From: Paraprevotella xylaniphila YIT 11841
GTDB lineage: Bacteria > Bacteroidota > Bacteroidia > Bacteroidales > Bacteroidaceae
NCBI RefSeq assembly: GCF_000205165.1
Contig: NZ_GL883837.1
Span: 85,082-149,081 of the forward strand
Reading direction: 5' to 3'
DNA: 64,000 bases
A program made the position numbers and the translations under genes. A model generated the notes under the pieces. That model saw only the letters and a list, made by a program, of their open reading frames with translations. It made no database searches and had not been told where the DNA came from. Shown here piece after piece: positions 19,891-29,531 of this stretch. The stretch's first letter is position 1. Each line of letters opens with the position of its first letter.

Positions 19891-22011
19891 TTATTTTTTC
19901 AAGAAACGGTAAATCTTGGCATCCTTGCCCGGCACGTCGTAGGACAGACCGTCCTTGCCGACTTTCACGTCAGCACCGCTCCACAACTCCTTTACCGAGG
20001 AGAAAGAAGACGGGGAAAGCCCCAAACGCTCCAAAGCCACCTTACCGGCAATCTGGTTGTCTTTATAGTTCACGACAGACACATACAAATACTTTTCCGT
20101 ATCCAAGACGAAACAGTTCTCCGCTCCGTCGCCCTTGTCGTTGTATTCGCGATAGCCATACACCGGACGGGCCGAACGTCCGAAATCCGCCATTTCGTTC
20201 ACGTCCTTGTTCATCAAAATCTTTTGGGCGCGTTCGCGGGAAAGTTTGGCATCCCCACGTCCGGACTTGTCCTCCAAGCTGTAATTGTCCGACACCAATA
20301 CCATCCCCGACACGGCCCCGTTGGTGATACGGGCACGGTTCTCGCCTTCCGTTTCCTTCTCCGCATCGTTTCCTACCAGCACGAGATGGTCCGGGTCGTT
20401 ATATTGGTAAAACTCATTCGTCCACCAACCGCCCGACACGGCGTTCAGGCTGTATTCCGACTGTCCGATCTTGCCCCAAGTGTCGCAAGCGATGCGGCGT
20501 GAGTTCCCGTACTGATAAGGGAATATCGGAGCGATGGAAAGGGCGATGAACATCGGTTCGCCTTTGTCCACCTCGCTGATGAAGTGGGAGAAACCTTCGT
20601 TATAAGCCTCCACGGCCGTGGTCACGTCCTTATTATAATAGGAGTCGGCCTGCACCATACCGTTGCTGGTAAAGTCCACTTTCAGGTATTCAAATCCCTC
20701 TTTTTTCTTGTTCTGCACTTCACGGCTGATAAATTCCTTCGTTCCGGGATGCGTGGGGTCGAGGCAATACGCGCCGTCCAACTTGGCCGGTTTGCCGTTC
20801 ACCTTAATCACACATTCATACCCCGTATACTGGCTGCCTTCGCAAATCTTCCTGTACAACATGTCTTCGTTCCACCACAGGCAGAAAGGCGTGACGTACG
20901 AACCGGGCACCTGCCCGTTCTTCTTCACCACTTCCGAGAACCGGGTACGTTGTTCGCTGTTCATGCCATCCCATGCATCAATGCTCATCACGTTGATGCC
21001 TTGGCTGTTGCAAAATCCATTCGGTTTCAATGTCTCTTTGAAGTATTCGGATACGGCCACGTCCACATCATAGCTGTTCTTGTCCGACATCACGCCCCAG
21101 CTCTGCCAACCGAAAGGCGTGCCGCGCTTCCATGTCTTACGCATGGGCTGCACCAAAGTATTAGCCCGGGCATATTCCTCCATTCCATTGCGCCAATCGG
21201 AAAAAGCCCCGATGAACATCAATGCCGAACGCACTTCCGGCCCTTTTACCTTTCCATGCGGCAGCTCGTCGCGCGTCTCCTTATTTGAAACCCCGGAGAA
21301 CACCTTCAACGCTTCCACGCGGCTGTCGCCCGAAGCTTTCACCTCCACGGCACTCTTCCAACGGTTATGCTCCACCGAACCCAACACGATGCCCCGGCGG
21401 CTCTCTCCCGCATAAAGCGCGGAAACCTCGTAAGAGGTCATGTCGCCTGCCAGACGGTTCTTATGGTAACGTACGAAACCGTCATTGTCGAAAGGAATCT
21501 TCAACATGCGGTTCGTCTGCGCCGGAGCATACAGGTCGTAAGGCGTAGCCACCGCCACGGGCGCAAGGTAGTTGGAACGAAGGGAGGCATCCCCTTTCAG
21601 CACCACGTCCGTCAACACGTAATCCCGTCCTTCATACACGTAAAACTCTTGTGTAAGGGTCACGTCATCGCCACTGGCAGGCGATGAGAAGACAAACGCA
21701 TGGCACGTCCCCTTTCCAAAGGCATCGTTCACCGTACGCTTCTGGTAGTCGGCCTCCGCACACGAAGCCGAACTGATACGGAAACCGTCCTTGCCATGGA
21801 TGTCGTACGTAGCCTCCGGCACAGAACCCATGAACACGGGCCGGTAAGCCTTCCCGCCGTTATACTCCACATTGAATTGTTTCCCATTCTCCACGTACGT
21901 GATGCGCAAATCTCCCGCCTTGATGACCACATCTTCTGCCATAGCCGCCATGGCCGGGAACAGGCATGCACACCACATCGTACAAATCACTCCTTTCTTT
22001 CTCATTTTCAT
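19891..22011 (-). CDS. Clan GH-D (GH27/GH36-like) alpha-galactosidase-type glycoside hydrolase
   Basis: A 706-residue secreted enzyme (signal peptide ending near AMAE). An N-terminal beta-sandwich (about 25-290) precedes a TIM barrel. In the barrel EYLKVDFTSNG offers D446 as nucleophile and IACDTWGKIG offers D510 as acid/base, the two-aspartate arrangement of clan GH-D. A small C-terminal beta domain ends in KIYRFLKK. Such enzymes usually release alpha-linked galactose, but the family and linkage cannot be fixed by eye. It is a tandem paralogue of the gene just upstream (19 nt apart) and lacks that protein's extra C-terminal sorting-like domain. Confidence 0.82.
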   Translation of the reverse strand: MKMRKKGVICTMWCACLFPAMAAMAEDVVIKAGDLRITYVENGKQFNVEYNGGKAYRPVFMGSVPEATYDIHGKDGFRISSASCAEADYQKRTVNDAFGKGTCHAFVFSSPASGDDVTLTQEFYVYEGRDYVLTDVVLKGDASLRSNYLAPVAVATPYDLYAPAQTNRMLKIPFDNDGFVRYHKNRLAGDMTSYEVSALYAGESRRGIVLGSVEHNRWKSAVEVKASGDSRVEALKVFSGVSNKETRDELPHGKVKGPEVRSALMFIGAFSDWRNGMEEYARANTLVQPMRKTWKRGTPFGWQSWGVMSDKNSYDVDVAVSEYFKETLKPNGFCNSQGINVMSIDAWDGMNSEQRTRFSEVVKKNGQVPGSYVTPFCLWWNEDMLYRKICEGSQYTGYECVIKVNGKPAKLDGAYCLDPTHPGTKEFISREVQNKKKEGFEYLKVDFTSNGMVQADSYYNKDVTTAVEAYNEGFSHFISEVDKGEPMFIALSIAPIFPYQYGNSRRIACDTWGKIGQSEYSLNAVSGGWWTNEFYQYNDPDHLVLVGNDAEKETEGENRARITNGAVSGMVLVSDNYSLEDKSGRGDAKLSRERAQKILMNKDVNEMADFGRSARPVYGYREYNDKGDGAENCFVLDTEKYLYVSVVNYKDNQIAGKVALERLGLSPSSFSSVKELWSGADVKVGKDGLSYDVPGKDAKIYRFLKK

Positions 22012-22030
22012 ATAATTATTTCACAATCTT

Positions 22031-24436
22031 TTAATATACCAAAGTTTTGCAGACTTCTTTCGTTCCATCAGCATAGTGAATCCTCACCAGAGCCATACCG
22101 TTGAAATGTGGCAAGTCCAATTCCATTTGGGTACGACCTGACAAGTCTCTCGTACCGTTCAGACGTCCCTGCATATCATAGACCTCTATGCGATTCATAT
22201 CTTTACCGGAATAAACCATCAAACGCTTTCCTCCGAGGGGTACGACTTTCGTTCGAACCATTGCTTCATTTTCCATGTCTTTCACTCCACTGCCTCCCGT
22301 TTTCTTAAAGCGGTACACACGTACATCTTTCTCTGGAACACTATACGGTAAGTTCCCGTCCACTTTTATCAATTCATTCGTCCAAAGCTCACGCACTTCG
22401 GAAAAAGCATCGGAAGAAATATCCAGTAAATCCAATGGAATATTACCCGAAAGCTCATTTTTCTGATAATTGAACACCGCTACGTACAGATATTTATCGT
22501 TATCGAACATGAAGAAATTTTCCGCTCCGTCCGCATTTCCGTTATACTCCTTGTAACCATATACCGGACGGAAAGAACGTCCCATGTCTGCCATCTCATT
22601 GATGTCCTTGTTCAGCATCACGGTCTGCGCCACTTCACGCGACCGTTCCGCCCAACCTTGCCCCGAACGGTCGTTCAGGCTGAAGTTGTCCGCCACGAGC
22701 ATCATGCCCGTCACAGCCCCGTTGGTATAGCGGGCGCGGTTCTCGCCAATAGTATTGTTCAACTGGTCCTTGTTCCCCACCAACACCAAATGGTCGGGGT
22801 CGTTATATTGGAAAAGACGGTCGGTCCACCATCCGCCTGAGATGGCGTTCATACTGAATTCCGTCTGTTCGATAGACCCCCATGTGTCACACGCGATGCG
22901 CCGGGAGTTCGCATATTGGTAAGGAAAGAGCGGAGCGATGGAAAAAGCGGCAAACATGCCATACTTATCCATTTGACGGTGGATGTAATCCATTCCCTCG
23001 CTATAAGCGGCCACCGCCGTAGTCACCCCCGGGTTATAATAAGAATCAGCTTGTATGATGCCGCAATTCACAAAGTCCATTTTGATATACTTGAACCCAT
23101 ACGAATATTGCGTACGTATGAAATTCGCCATGGCACTTTTCGTATAAGGATGCGTAGGATCCATACAATACGCACCGTCATACCAAATCGGTTTGCCATT
23201 AGCCTTGAGCACGACATCCCAACGCGTCCACTTCGTCCCGTCGGAAGCCGTACCTAACACATCGTCCCAATTGGGGTTCTCCCCACTCCACATGGAGAAC
23301 GGCGTACTGTAACACCCTACCATTTGGTTTTTCTTCTTACATTGGTTGATAAAGTTCAAATGCTCCACATTGCTCATTCCATCGCCTGCGTCAAGGCTAA
23401 AAATAATATTCCCTTGGCTGTTGCAAAAGCCCGCCGGAGTCAGCACGTCATGGTAATAATCTGAAATTTCCACATCCGTGGCATAAGAGTTCTTGCTTTC
23501 CAACACCCCCCAACTCTGCCATCCGAAGGGCGTGCCGTATGTCCAGGTCTCGGTACGCGGTGCCACAAGGTTGTTGGCATCGGCAAATGTCTCCATCCCC
23601 ACGCGCCAATCATCGAAATATCCCACGAACATACGGGCAGAGGTCACGACCGGCCCTTTCACCTTGCCATGAGGAATGGCATCACGCGTTTCTGAAGTCG
23701 ACACACCGGAATATACACGAAGTTCGTTCACGCTCCCGTTATTCGACAAGTTGGCACTGACGGCACTCTTCCATAAATCATGATCCACAGACCCTAAAAC
23801 CAACCCTTCCCGGCTCTTCCCCTCGTAAAGCGCAGAAACCTCGTACGAAATGACTTCACCACTCATCTTGTATTTTCCGTAACGCCCGAAAGCATCATTG
23901 TCGAACGGCACTTTCAACATGCGGTTACCATCATCGGACATGTAAAGCGTATAATTTGCGTCCACAGAGACAGGAGCCAAATAGTTGCTTCGGATAGCGG
24001 CATTCCCCTCCACAGAAAGGTCCGTCAGCATGTAATCCAAGCCGGGATAAATATAAAAACGTTGCTTCATCGTCACTTCATCACCATTGTCCGGACGGCT
24101 GAACGTAAACGTATAGCATTTGCCCGTACCGAATTCATTATCCACCGCCTCTTCCGCACGGGCCACGTCGGCAAACGAAGCCGTTGTCACTTCACGTGCC
24201 ACCCCTTCGGCATTATCATAACGGGCGACCGAAGCCGAATGGTTCACGACACACTTCCGCGCAGCCCCCCCTTCGTCCAGTACGTTGATACGGAAAGCCT
24301 TCTCGCTTTCCATATAAGTGATTTTCCACATCCCGTCCGCCACGACGATATCATCGGCCTGCGAAACAGCCGGCACGGTCCACAAGGACAAGAGGAACAT
24401 TTTTTTGATAAGTGTAATATCCAATCTTTTTTTCAT
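22031..24436 (-). CDS. Clan GH-D alpha-galactosidase-type glycoside hydrolase with C-terminal sorting-like domain
   Basis: An 801-residue secreted enzyme, paralogous along its length to the 706-residue gene downstream. The signal peptide ends at VSQA. An N-terminal beta-sandwich is followed by a TIM barrel with FKYIKMDFVN (D454, nucleophile candidate) and IACDTWGSIE (D517, acid/base candidate). After the catalytic part come about 85 extra residues (EVYDMQGRL to CKTLVY) that resemble a type IX secretion C-terminal sorting domain. It opens the three-gene unit GH-D, GH-D, SGNH. No convincing promoter was found in front of it, but a terminator separates it from the GH3 gene. Confidence 0.82.
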   Translation of the reverse strand: MKKRLDITLIKKMFLLSLWTVPAVSQADDIVVADGMWKITYMESEKAFRINVLDEGGAARKCVVNHSASVARYDNAEGVAREVTTASFADVARAEEAVDNEFGTGKCYTFTFSRPDNGDEVTMKQRFYIYPGLDYMLTDLSVEGNAAIRSNYLAPVSVDANYTLYMSDDGNRMLKVPFDNDAFGRYGKYKMSGEVISYEVSALYEGKSREGLVLGSVDHDLWKSAVSANLSNNGSVNELRVYSGVSTSETRDAIPHGKVKGPVVTSARMFVGYFDDWRVGMETFADANNLVAPRTETWTYGTPFGWQSWGVLESKNSYATDVEISDYYHDVLTPAGFCNSQGNIIFSLDAGDGMSNVEHLNFINQCKKKNQMVGCYSTPFSMWSGENPNWDDVLGTASDGTKWTRWDVVLKANGKPIWYDGAYCMDPTHPYTKSAMANFIRTQYSYGFKYIKMDFVNCGIIQADSYYNPGVTTAVAAYSEGMDYIHRQMDKYGMFAAFSIAPLFPYQYANSRRIACDTWGSIEQTEFSMNAISGGWWTDRLFQYNDPDHLVLVGNKDQLNNTIGENRARYTNGAVTGMMLVADNFSLNDRSGQGWAERSREVAQTVMLNKDINEMADMGRSFRPVYGYKEYNGNADGAENFFMFDNDKYLYVAVFNYQKNELSGNIPLDLLDISSDAFSEVRELWTNELIKVDGNLPYSVPEKDVRVYRFKKTGGSGVKDMENEAMVRTKVVPLGGKRLMVYSGKDMNRIEVYDMQGRLNGTRDLSGRTQMELDLPHFNGMALVRIHYADGTKEVCKTLVY

Positions 24437-24547
24437 TGCTATTTTATCTAAGATTTAATTTTCCCAAACATTACATTCACGGCCACAAAGAGACTAAAAA
24501 AAACAGAGAAGCCGCAAGAATTACGGCGCAAAAAATAGAAAAAATGC

Positions 24548-24584
24548 TTCAGGCCGCTTCTTCCAAAGAAAAAAGCGGCCTGAA
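24548..24584 (-). terminator. Intrinsic terminator after the GH3 gene
   Basis: The arms TTCAGGCCGCTT and AAGCGGCCTGAA form a perfect 12-bp stem 8 nt after the GH3 stop codon. On the minus strand the hairpin is followed by GCATTTTTTC. It separates GH3 from the GH-D/GH-D/SGNH unit. Confidence 0.75.
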
Positions 24585-24591
24585 AAGGAAT

Positions 24592-26865
24592 TTATTTCAC
24601 CACAATGGTTTTCCGGAACACAATATTGTCGGATGCCCGCCCTATCTGAATTTCCACATCACCGGGTTCCACGACGCGTTTCAGATATTCGTTACAGAAA
24701 GACAACTCTTCAATGGGCATTTCCAACTCCACTTCCACTTCTTTGCCTGCCGGTACCTCCACTTTCTTAAAAGCCTTGAGCTGCTGCACCGGCTGTGAAA
24801 CGGAAGCGACGAGGTCATGCACATACAGTTGTACGACCTCCTTCCCGTCACGTTTACCCGTATTCTTCACTTTGACCTTGGCTTTCAATTTTCCATTTGC
24901 CGAGAACACGGTATCGTTCAGGCTGAAATCACTATACTCAAAATTCGTATAACTCAATCCGTACCCGAAATTCCACAAGGCATAAGGTTTGTCGAACACG
25001 TAATGGCCGTTAGGCTCATCCAGACTTCCACCCTTGTCGAACACCGTTTCGCGGTCAGTCCGATAATAATTATAATAACACGGCGTATTACCGGTACTGC
25101 GCGGGAAAGAGACATTCAAACGACCGGAAGGATTCACCTTGCCCAACAATACATCGGCCATGGCATTCCCCTGCTGCTCGCCGCCATAAAACTGCAACAC
25201 TACGGCATCGGCATTCTCCTTGGCCCAAGTCATGACCAAAGGCTTACCGGTTATCAGCACCACCACTACTGGCTTGCCTGTCGCTTTCACCGCTTTCAAC
25301 AAATCCAACTGCTTGCCAGGCAACTCTAACGAAGAAAGGTCGAACCCTTCTCCCGAAGTCACTTTGTTGGCCTTGGCATTCCGCCCTAACCAAAGACTAC
25401 GCGTACCCACAGCCACGATGGCAATATCACTTTTACGGGCCAACTCCACGGCGGCAGCGATACCGTCTTCTTTCTGGCTCCACCAATCACAACCGTCCAA
25501 CTGGTTCACCTGTACCTTCTGTCCCAACGCATTCTTCAAGCCGTCGAACAACGTGACACACTCATGATGGTCGGCATTGACCCATCCATAATCACCGGCC
25601 ACACCGTAATTGCTGTTCGGGCCCAACAAAGCGATAGATTTGTAACGCGACAAATCCAAAGGAAGGATATTGTTCTTATTCTCCAACAAGACGATACTTT
25701 CGTCCGCCACAGCCTTGGCTAAAGCCACATGCTCTTTGCTACGTACCACTTTGTCCACCTTGGCCGGATCAATGGCATCCTCGCCTTCATCGAAAAGGCC
25801 GAGTTTGAACTTGGCTTCCAGTATCCGCCGACAAGCCCGGTCGATATAGTACTCATCCAACTGCCCTTTCTTCACCTGCTCCTCCAGTGTCTGATAAGCC
25901 CAATCCCATACATCCATATCGATACCGGCGATAATGGCCTTACGGGCCGCTTCTTCGGAAGTGGCCACGGCCTGATGGAACACTTTCAAACGGTCTACAG
26001 CTCCCCAGTCGGAATACACATACCCTTTAAAGCCTAACTCCCCGCGCAGGAAGTCTGTCATATAATAAGCCGAATGCGTCATCGGCACACCATCATAAGC
26101 ACTATAACAACTCATGACCGACACGGGATCGGCATTGCGGATGACTTTCGCAAAAGGATAAGCATACAAGTTACGCAACTCTCGCTCCCCCCCGGCCACA
26201 TAAGCACAATTCAGACCTCCCGTCGGTGTACCATGAGCCACAAAATGTTTGGGCATTGCGCCTACGCCTTCCGTTTGCGAACCACGCACGAAGGAAGTGC
26301 CCATCTCGCCAATCAGGAACGGGTCTTCACCGAAAGTCTCTTCCACACGCCCCCAACGGAGTTCACGCGCAATGTCGAGCACAGGACATTGCAACTGCCG
26401 GATACCTATCACATGAGCTTCCCGGCCGATGGCTTCGGCCATATCCTCCACCAAATCAGGGTTGAAAGTGGACCCTTGCGCAATAGCCTGTGGAAATATC
26501 GTGCACCCATCCTGCAATACCCCATTGATGCCTTCCACGGTAATCAAGGCCGGAATCCCCCACAGTGTCCGTGTACGGAGATGATGTTGGAGTTTTTTAA
26601 ACAGTTCGGCTGCTTCTTTCGCCGTCTTGCTCATCTCATGCATCGTACCTGTACTCTCCTTATAATGGCTTTCCACGGCATTAATGTCACTGTTGGAATT
26701 GTTTTGCAGTTGCAAGACCTTCTCATGCAAAGTCATGCGCCTCAGCAAATCTTCCACCCGTTCTTCCACGGGCAATGAGGCATCTTGGTAGCGTGGCTTC
26801 TCTTCAGCCACAGATGGTAAGGTGCCGCAAATCAACAACGCGGCAAATAAGAACTTTTTTTTCAT
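24592..26865 (-). CDS. GH3 family glycoside hydrolase (beta-glucosidase/beta-xylosidase type)
   Basis: A 757-residue protein of typical three-domain GH3 build. A signal peptide (ends at SVAEE) precedes the N-terminal TIM barrel with the conserved ETFGEDPFLIG and MPKHFVAHG segments. The nucleophile candidate is D286 in YVYSDWGAV. The alpha/beta sandwich follows with the SGEGFDLSSLELPG segment, and then the fibronectin-III-like C-terminal domain (GKEVVQLYVHD). It hydrolyses terminal beta-linked sugars, probably in the periplasm. It has its own promoter and terminator and stands alone between module 2 and the GH-D unit. The exact sugar specificity is open. Confidence 0.95.
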   Translation of the reverse strand: MKKKFLFAALLICGTLPSVAEEKPRYQDASLPVEERVEDLLRRMTLHEKVLQLQNNSNSDINAVESHYKESTGTMHEMSKTAKEAAELFKKLQHHLRTRTLWGIPALITVEGINGVLQDGCTIFPQAIAQGSTFNPDLVEDMAEAIGREAHVIGIRQLQCPVLDIARELRWGRVEETFGEDPFLIGEMGTSFVRGSQTEGVGAMPKHFVAHGTPTGGLNCAYVAGGERELRNLYAYPFAKVIRNADPVSVMSCYSAYDGVPMTHSAYYMTDFLRGELGFKGYVYSDWGAVDRLKVFHQAVATSEEAARKAIIAGIDMDVWDWAYQTLEEQVKKGQLDEYYIDRACRRILEAKFKLGLFDEGEDAIDPAKVDKVVRSKEHVALAKAVADESIVLLENKNNILPLDLSRYKSIALLGPNSNYGVAGDYGWVNADHHECVTLFDGLKNALGQKVQVNQLDGCDWWSQKEDGIAAAVELARKSDIAIVAVGTRSLWLGRNAKANKVTSGEGFDLSSLELPGKQLDLLKAVKATGKPVVVVLITGKPLVMTWAKENADAVVLQFYGGEQQGNAMADVLLGKVNPSGRLNVSFPRSTGNTPCYYNYYRTDRETVFDKGGSLDEPNGHYVFDKPYALWNFGYGLSYTNFEYSDFSLNDTVFSANGKLKAKVKVKNTGKRDGKEVVQLYVHDLVASVSQPVQQLKAFKKVEVPAGKEVEVELEMPIEELSFCNEYLKRVVEPGDVEIQIGRASDNIVFRKTIVVK

Positions 26866-26907
26866 TTTTTATCGTCCAACTTATTGAGTAAATAAATCAT
26901 AAACATG

Positions 26908-26955
26908 CAAAAATAACATTCTTTCGGTCGTCTGATGAAATAAGTTTGCTCCAAA
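26908..26955 (-). promoter_or_regulatory. Promoter of the GH3 gene with operator-like decamer
   Basis: On the minus strand TATTTTTG (26915-26908) fits the -7 consensus TAnnTTTG. TTTGGAGCAA (26955-26946) matches the shared decamer TTTGANGCAT at 8 of 10 positions and lies 30 nt upstream of the -7 box, the same distance as in module 1. The leader is about 40 nt. Confidence 0.45.
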
Positions 26956-27025
26956 AAGCAACGGTTTTGGCGCAAGCCAAACGGGACTACCCCGGCATCC
27001 CGGAGCATTCGTCCTTACGTTCCAA

Positions 27026-27064
27026 GAAAAAGGCCCGGACGACCTTCACAGGCCATCCGAGCCC
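27026..27064 (-). terminator. Intrinsic terminator at the end of module 2
   Basis: On the minus strand GGGCTCGGATGGCC pairs imperfectly with GGTCGTCCGGGCC and is followed by TTTTTC. It lies about 45 nt after the stop codon of the last propeller gene. Confidence 0.65.
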
Positions 27065-27109
27065 AACAACCTAACCTAATTCACAGTTAATCACTTAAAC
27101 TGTGCTTCT

Positions 27110-29427
27110 TTATTTTACAATCTTGGCCACTTTGTCACCGGCTTCCACCACGAATACGCCCTTACCGTTCACCGTAATGGCTTCATTGGTTCTGCCTGAA
27201 CCGACTTCAGAGCCTTGCATATTGTAAATATTCACTTGTACATCTTCGTCAGTTACTACCGTCAGCACGTCACCATCCACAACCACTTTCAAAGCCGCAG
27301 AAGTTGACATCGGTTTTACGCCATCAGCCCCTTCCGCCACCGTAACATCCGTCGTAACGAACGGAGTGGCAGCATAAGCGTAGTTCACGGCTTGCACACC
27401 CACTGTATAATCACCTGCCGGTAATTTGTCGAAAGTGTAATATTGATAATCTTCCGCATAAGTAGTCGCATACGTCCCAAACATCTGATAAGACAACTGT
27501 TTGCCCGTCTCTATGTTAGCCGGGACCAAAATACGGAACATGCTCCCGTCCTTACTCCGTGCATACACATTGTACATGGCTTTATTTCCATTCCCCATTT
27601 CCGAGCGGTCCCATTTCAGGGTAATGTAACCTTTTCCGGTTTCCGCTTCTATGATTTCCGGCTCATCGGGCATAATGACTTCCGCACCCTCCGTCACGTT
27701 ATAACTGGGAATCGCATCATCAGCCTTATCCGTCCAATCCGTACACATGATATCCAACAAACCATCTCCGTTCACATCCCCAAAAGTCGCATCCATGGTC
27801 TGTCCATCACCATCGCTTTGAGGAATTCGTGCCCCATAGCATTCTGCCGTCCAATAATCGGCATATTGCGGATAGCCATAAGCACCAACCTGCCCTTCGC
27901 TAATACTGAACAAACGGCTCCATGAATAAGCCTGACCGAATTTCTCAGGCACGGACTCGTCTTGGCAAATTTCGTCACAACAACCACGTTGATAGAAATC
28001 GGGAATGTCGTCCCCATTGAAATCGGCAAACATAACGCCCAATTTCGCCACCGTATGTGCAGGAAGAATACCTGTAGGCCATTCTTCCACAGACGCATAA
28101 TCTTCACCCATGCCGAACGTCAAATAACTCGAGAAACGTGGCCTGCCTCCCGCAACAGCCCCATGAATCCACAAATCCATCTTACCGTCCTGGTCAAAGT
28201 CGGTAGCCAACATCAAACCGGAATCCATTCCCCAGGCCGAGAAGACATCCCTTACCTCATAATTCGCATCTCGCGCAATACCCAACATATCCAAAATACC
28301 CTGAGCAGCCCCGACAAATCTGTCTGTCACATCTTGGAACTCTCCATTTTGCAGGTTACGATAAAAACGGATTTCATCTCCTCCAATCTCTACTCCGACC
28401 AACTTACCCTCTGTACCGTCAGCCCAACCTGTAGACACAATATCCAACCAACCGTCGTTGTCGAAATCTATAAATGCCACCGAACCATGAGACAAAGGCT
28501 TAGCCTGCATTGTCGGTTCCTCGGTATATTCGCCTTCTACCGTCGTACCGGTTTCCGGGTCATATATGCTTTCTCCCAATTTATATAACCCCTTCCGGTT
28601 GGGTTCTTTGTCAAATGGCAGAGGATGGAACACGTTCACATTCTCAAAACGCTCCCCGTTCACGTTACGGAACAACTTGACAAAACGCCCCTCCGTAGGA
28701 GCCTGTCCTGTAATCAACAAATCTGTATAACCGTCACGGTCATAATCCCCGGTCACTAAAGACGCATACTGTGAACCTTCATTAAAGAGGAAATTATCAT
28801 CGCCGGTATAATTAAATGCAGCCAACGCCGCATCTTCCACAGTCTCGAACTGTCCTCCGCCTAAATTTTTCACCAATGTGTAACGGGGATTCAATCCTGA
28901 CATGTTTCCACCTTGATTTAAGGTTATAAAATCCACCAACCCGTCGGAATTAAAATCAAAAGGTTGGCTTCCGAAGCCACGAAGAGAAACAGGCAGTCCG
29001 TTCTTCATACCTACAAACTTCTCGGTCACAATGGTATCCATCACGACCTTGCCGTCCAATATGGAATCCTGCAACTCATACGAACCGTCTTCGTGCCATA
29101 TCGTATCAAAGAATAGACTTTTTCGTACGTTGTCTCATAGTCAAAGATGGCTTCCAAATTAGCAGAAAAAGCACCATCCCCATTGGAACGGGCCAACACG
29201 CCGCGACATGCCCAACCGTTTTCACAGGATGTACCTCCGTAATACACGTCCATGAAACCGTCATTATCGAAGTCGGCCACAATAGGGCATCCACGATGCA
29301 CGGGCCATCCCACTTGGTCGCGGAAGTCCCGATTCTGTTCAAACGTTACACGCTGTGCCTCGGCTGCCTGACACAAGGCTAAAGCCGCACAACAAGTCAA
29401 CACTGTTTTAAAAGTAGCATTTTTCAT
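27110..29427 (-). pseudogene. FG-GAP/VCBS seven-bladed propeller protein split by a -1 frameshift (second copy in module 2)
   Basis: Two overlapping frames, 29427-29041 and 29074-27110, together encode a protein of about 770 residues like the intact gene at 1-2231. The first frame carries a Sec signal peptide without lipobox (LCQAAEA) and blade 1 (DFDNDGFMDV). The second carries blades 2-7 (DFNSDGLVDF to DVNGDGLLDI), a fibronectin-III-like domain and a C-terminal VYNMQG domain. Adding one A to the A5 run at 29123-29119 (minus strand) would restore one frame through TTYEKSLFFDTIWHEDG. The same lesion occurs in the neighbouring paralogue. It may be a broken gene, a phase-variable homopolymer, a recoding site or a sequence error; the 654-codon remainder shows no other decay. 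Confidence 0.75.
28992..29151. repeat. 160-bp near-identical tract shared by two propeller genes (copy 1)
   Basis: It matches 31411-31570 with 3 differences in 160 positions by direct reading; the last 100 positions (29052-29151) are identical. Sequence on both sides diverges sharply. The tract contains the shared frameshift site, which suggests recent gene conversion. Confidence 0.85.
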
Positions 29428-29462
29428 GTCTTCTGTATTTTTATTCGTTTAAAGTTATTTTC

Positions 29463-29500
29463 GAAAGACCCGGACTGCCTTCTAAGGCCGCCCGGGCCTT
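29463..29500 (-). terminator. GC-rich hairpin between the two propeller genes of module 2
   Basis: On the minus strand GGCCCGGGCGGCCTT pairs imperfectly with AGGCAGTCCGGGTC, followed by TTTCG. The uridine run is weak, so it may act as a partial terminator or as an RNA-stabilising structure. A hairpin of similar sequence follows the second propeller gene. Confidence 0.4.
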
Positions 29501-29531
29501 CATTCACATTCAATCACTATAACCGTTTTAC

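Noticed and set aside
24465-24473. -7 element (TAATGTTTG on the minus strand) for the GH-D unit
   Set aside because: The spacing inside the box is three bases, not two, and no -33 element is correctly placed.
24544-24553. Operator-like ATGCTTCAGG in front of the GH-D unit
   Set aside because: It is part of the GH3 terminator stem and sits at the wrong distance from any promoter.
29119-29123. Classical two-site slippery heptamer for programmed -1 frameshifting
   Set aside because: In frame the site is C GAA AAA G. The Glu tRNA would re-pair poorly on CGA, so the canonical X XXY YYZ rule is not met; single-site slippage remains possible but unproven.
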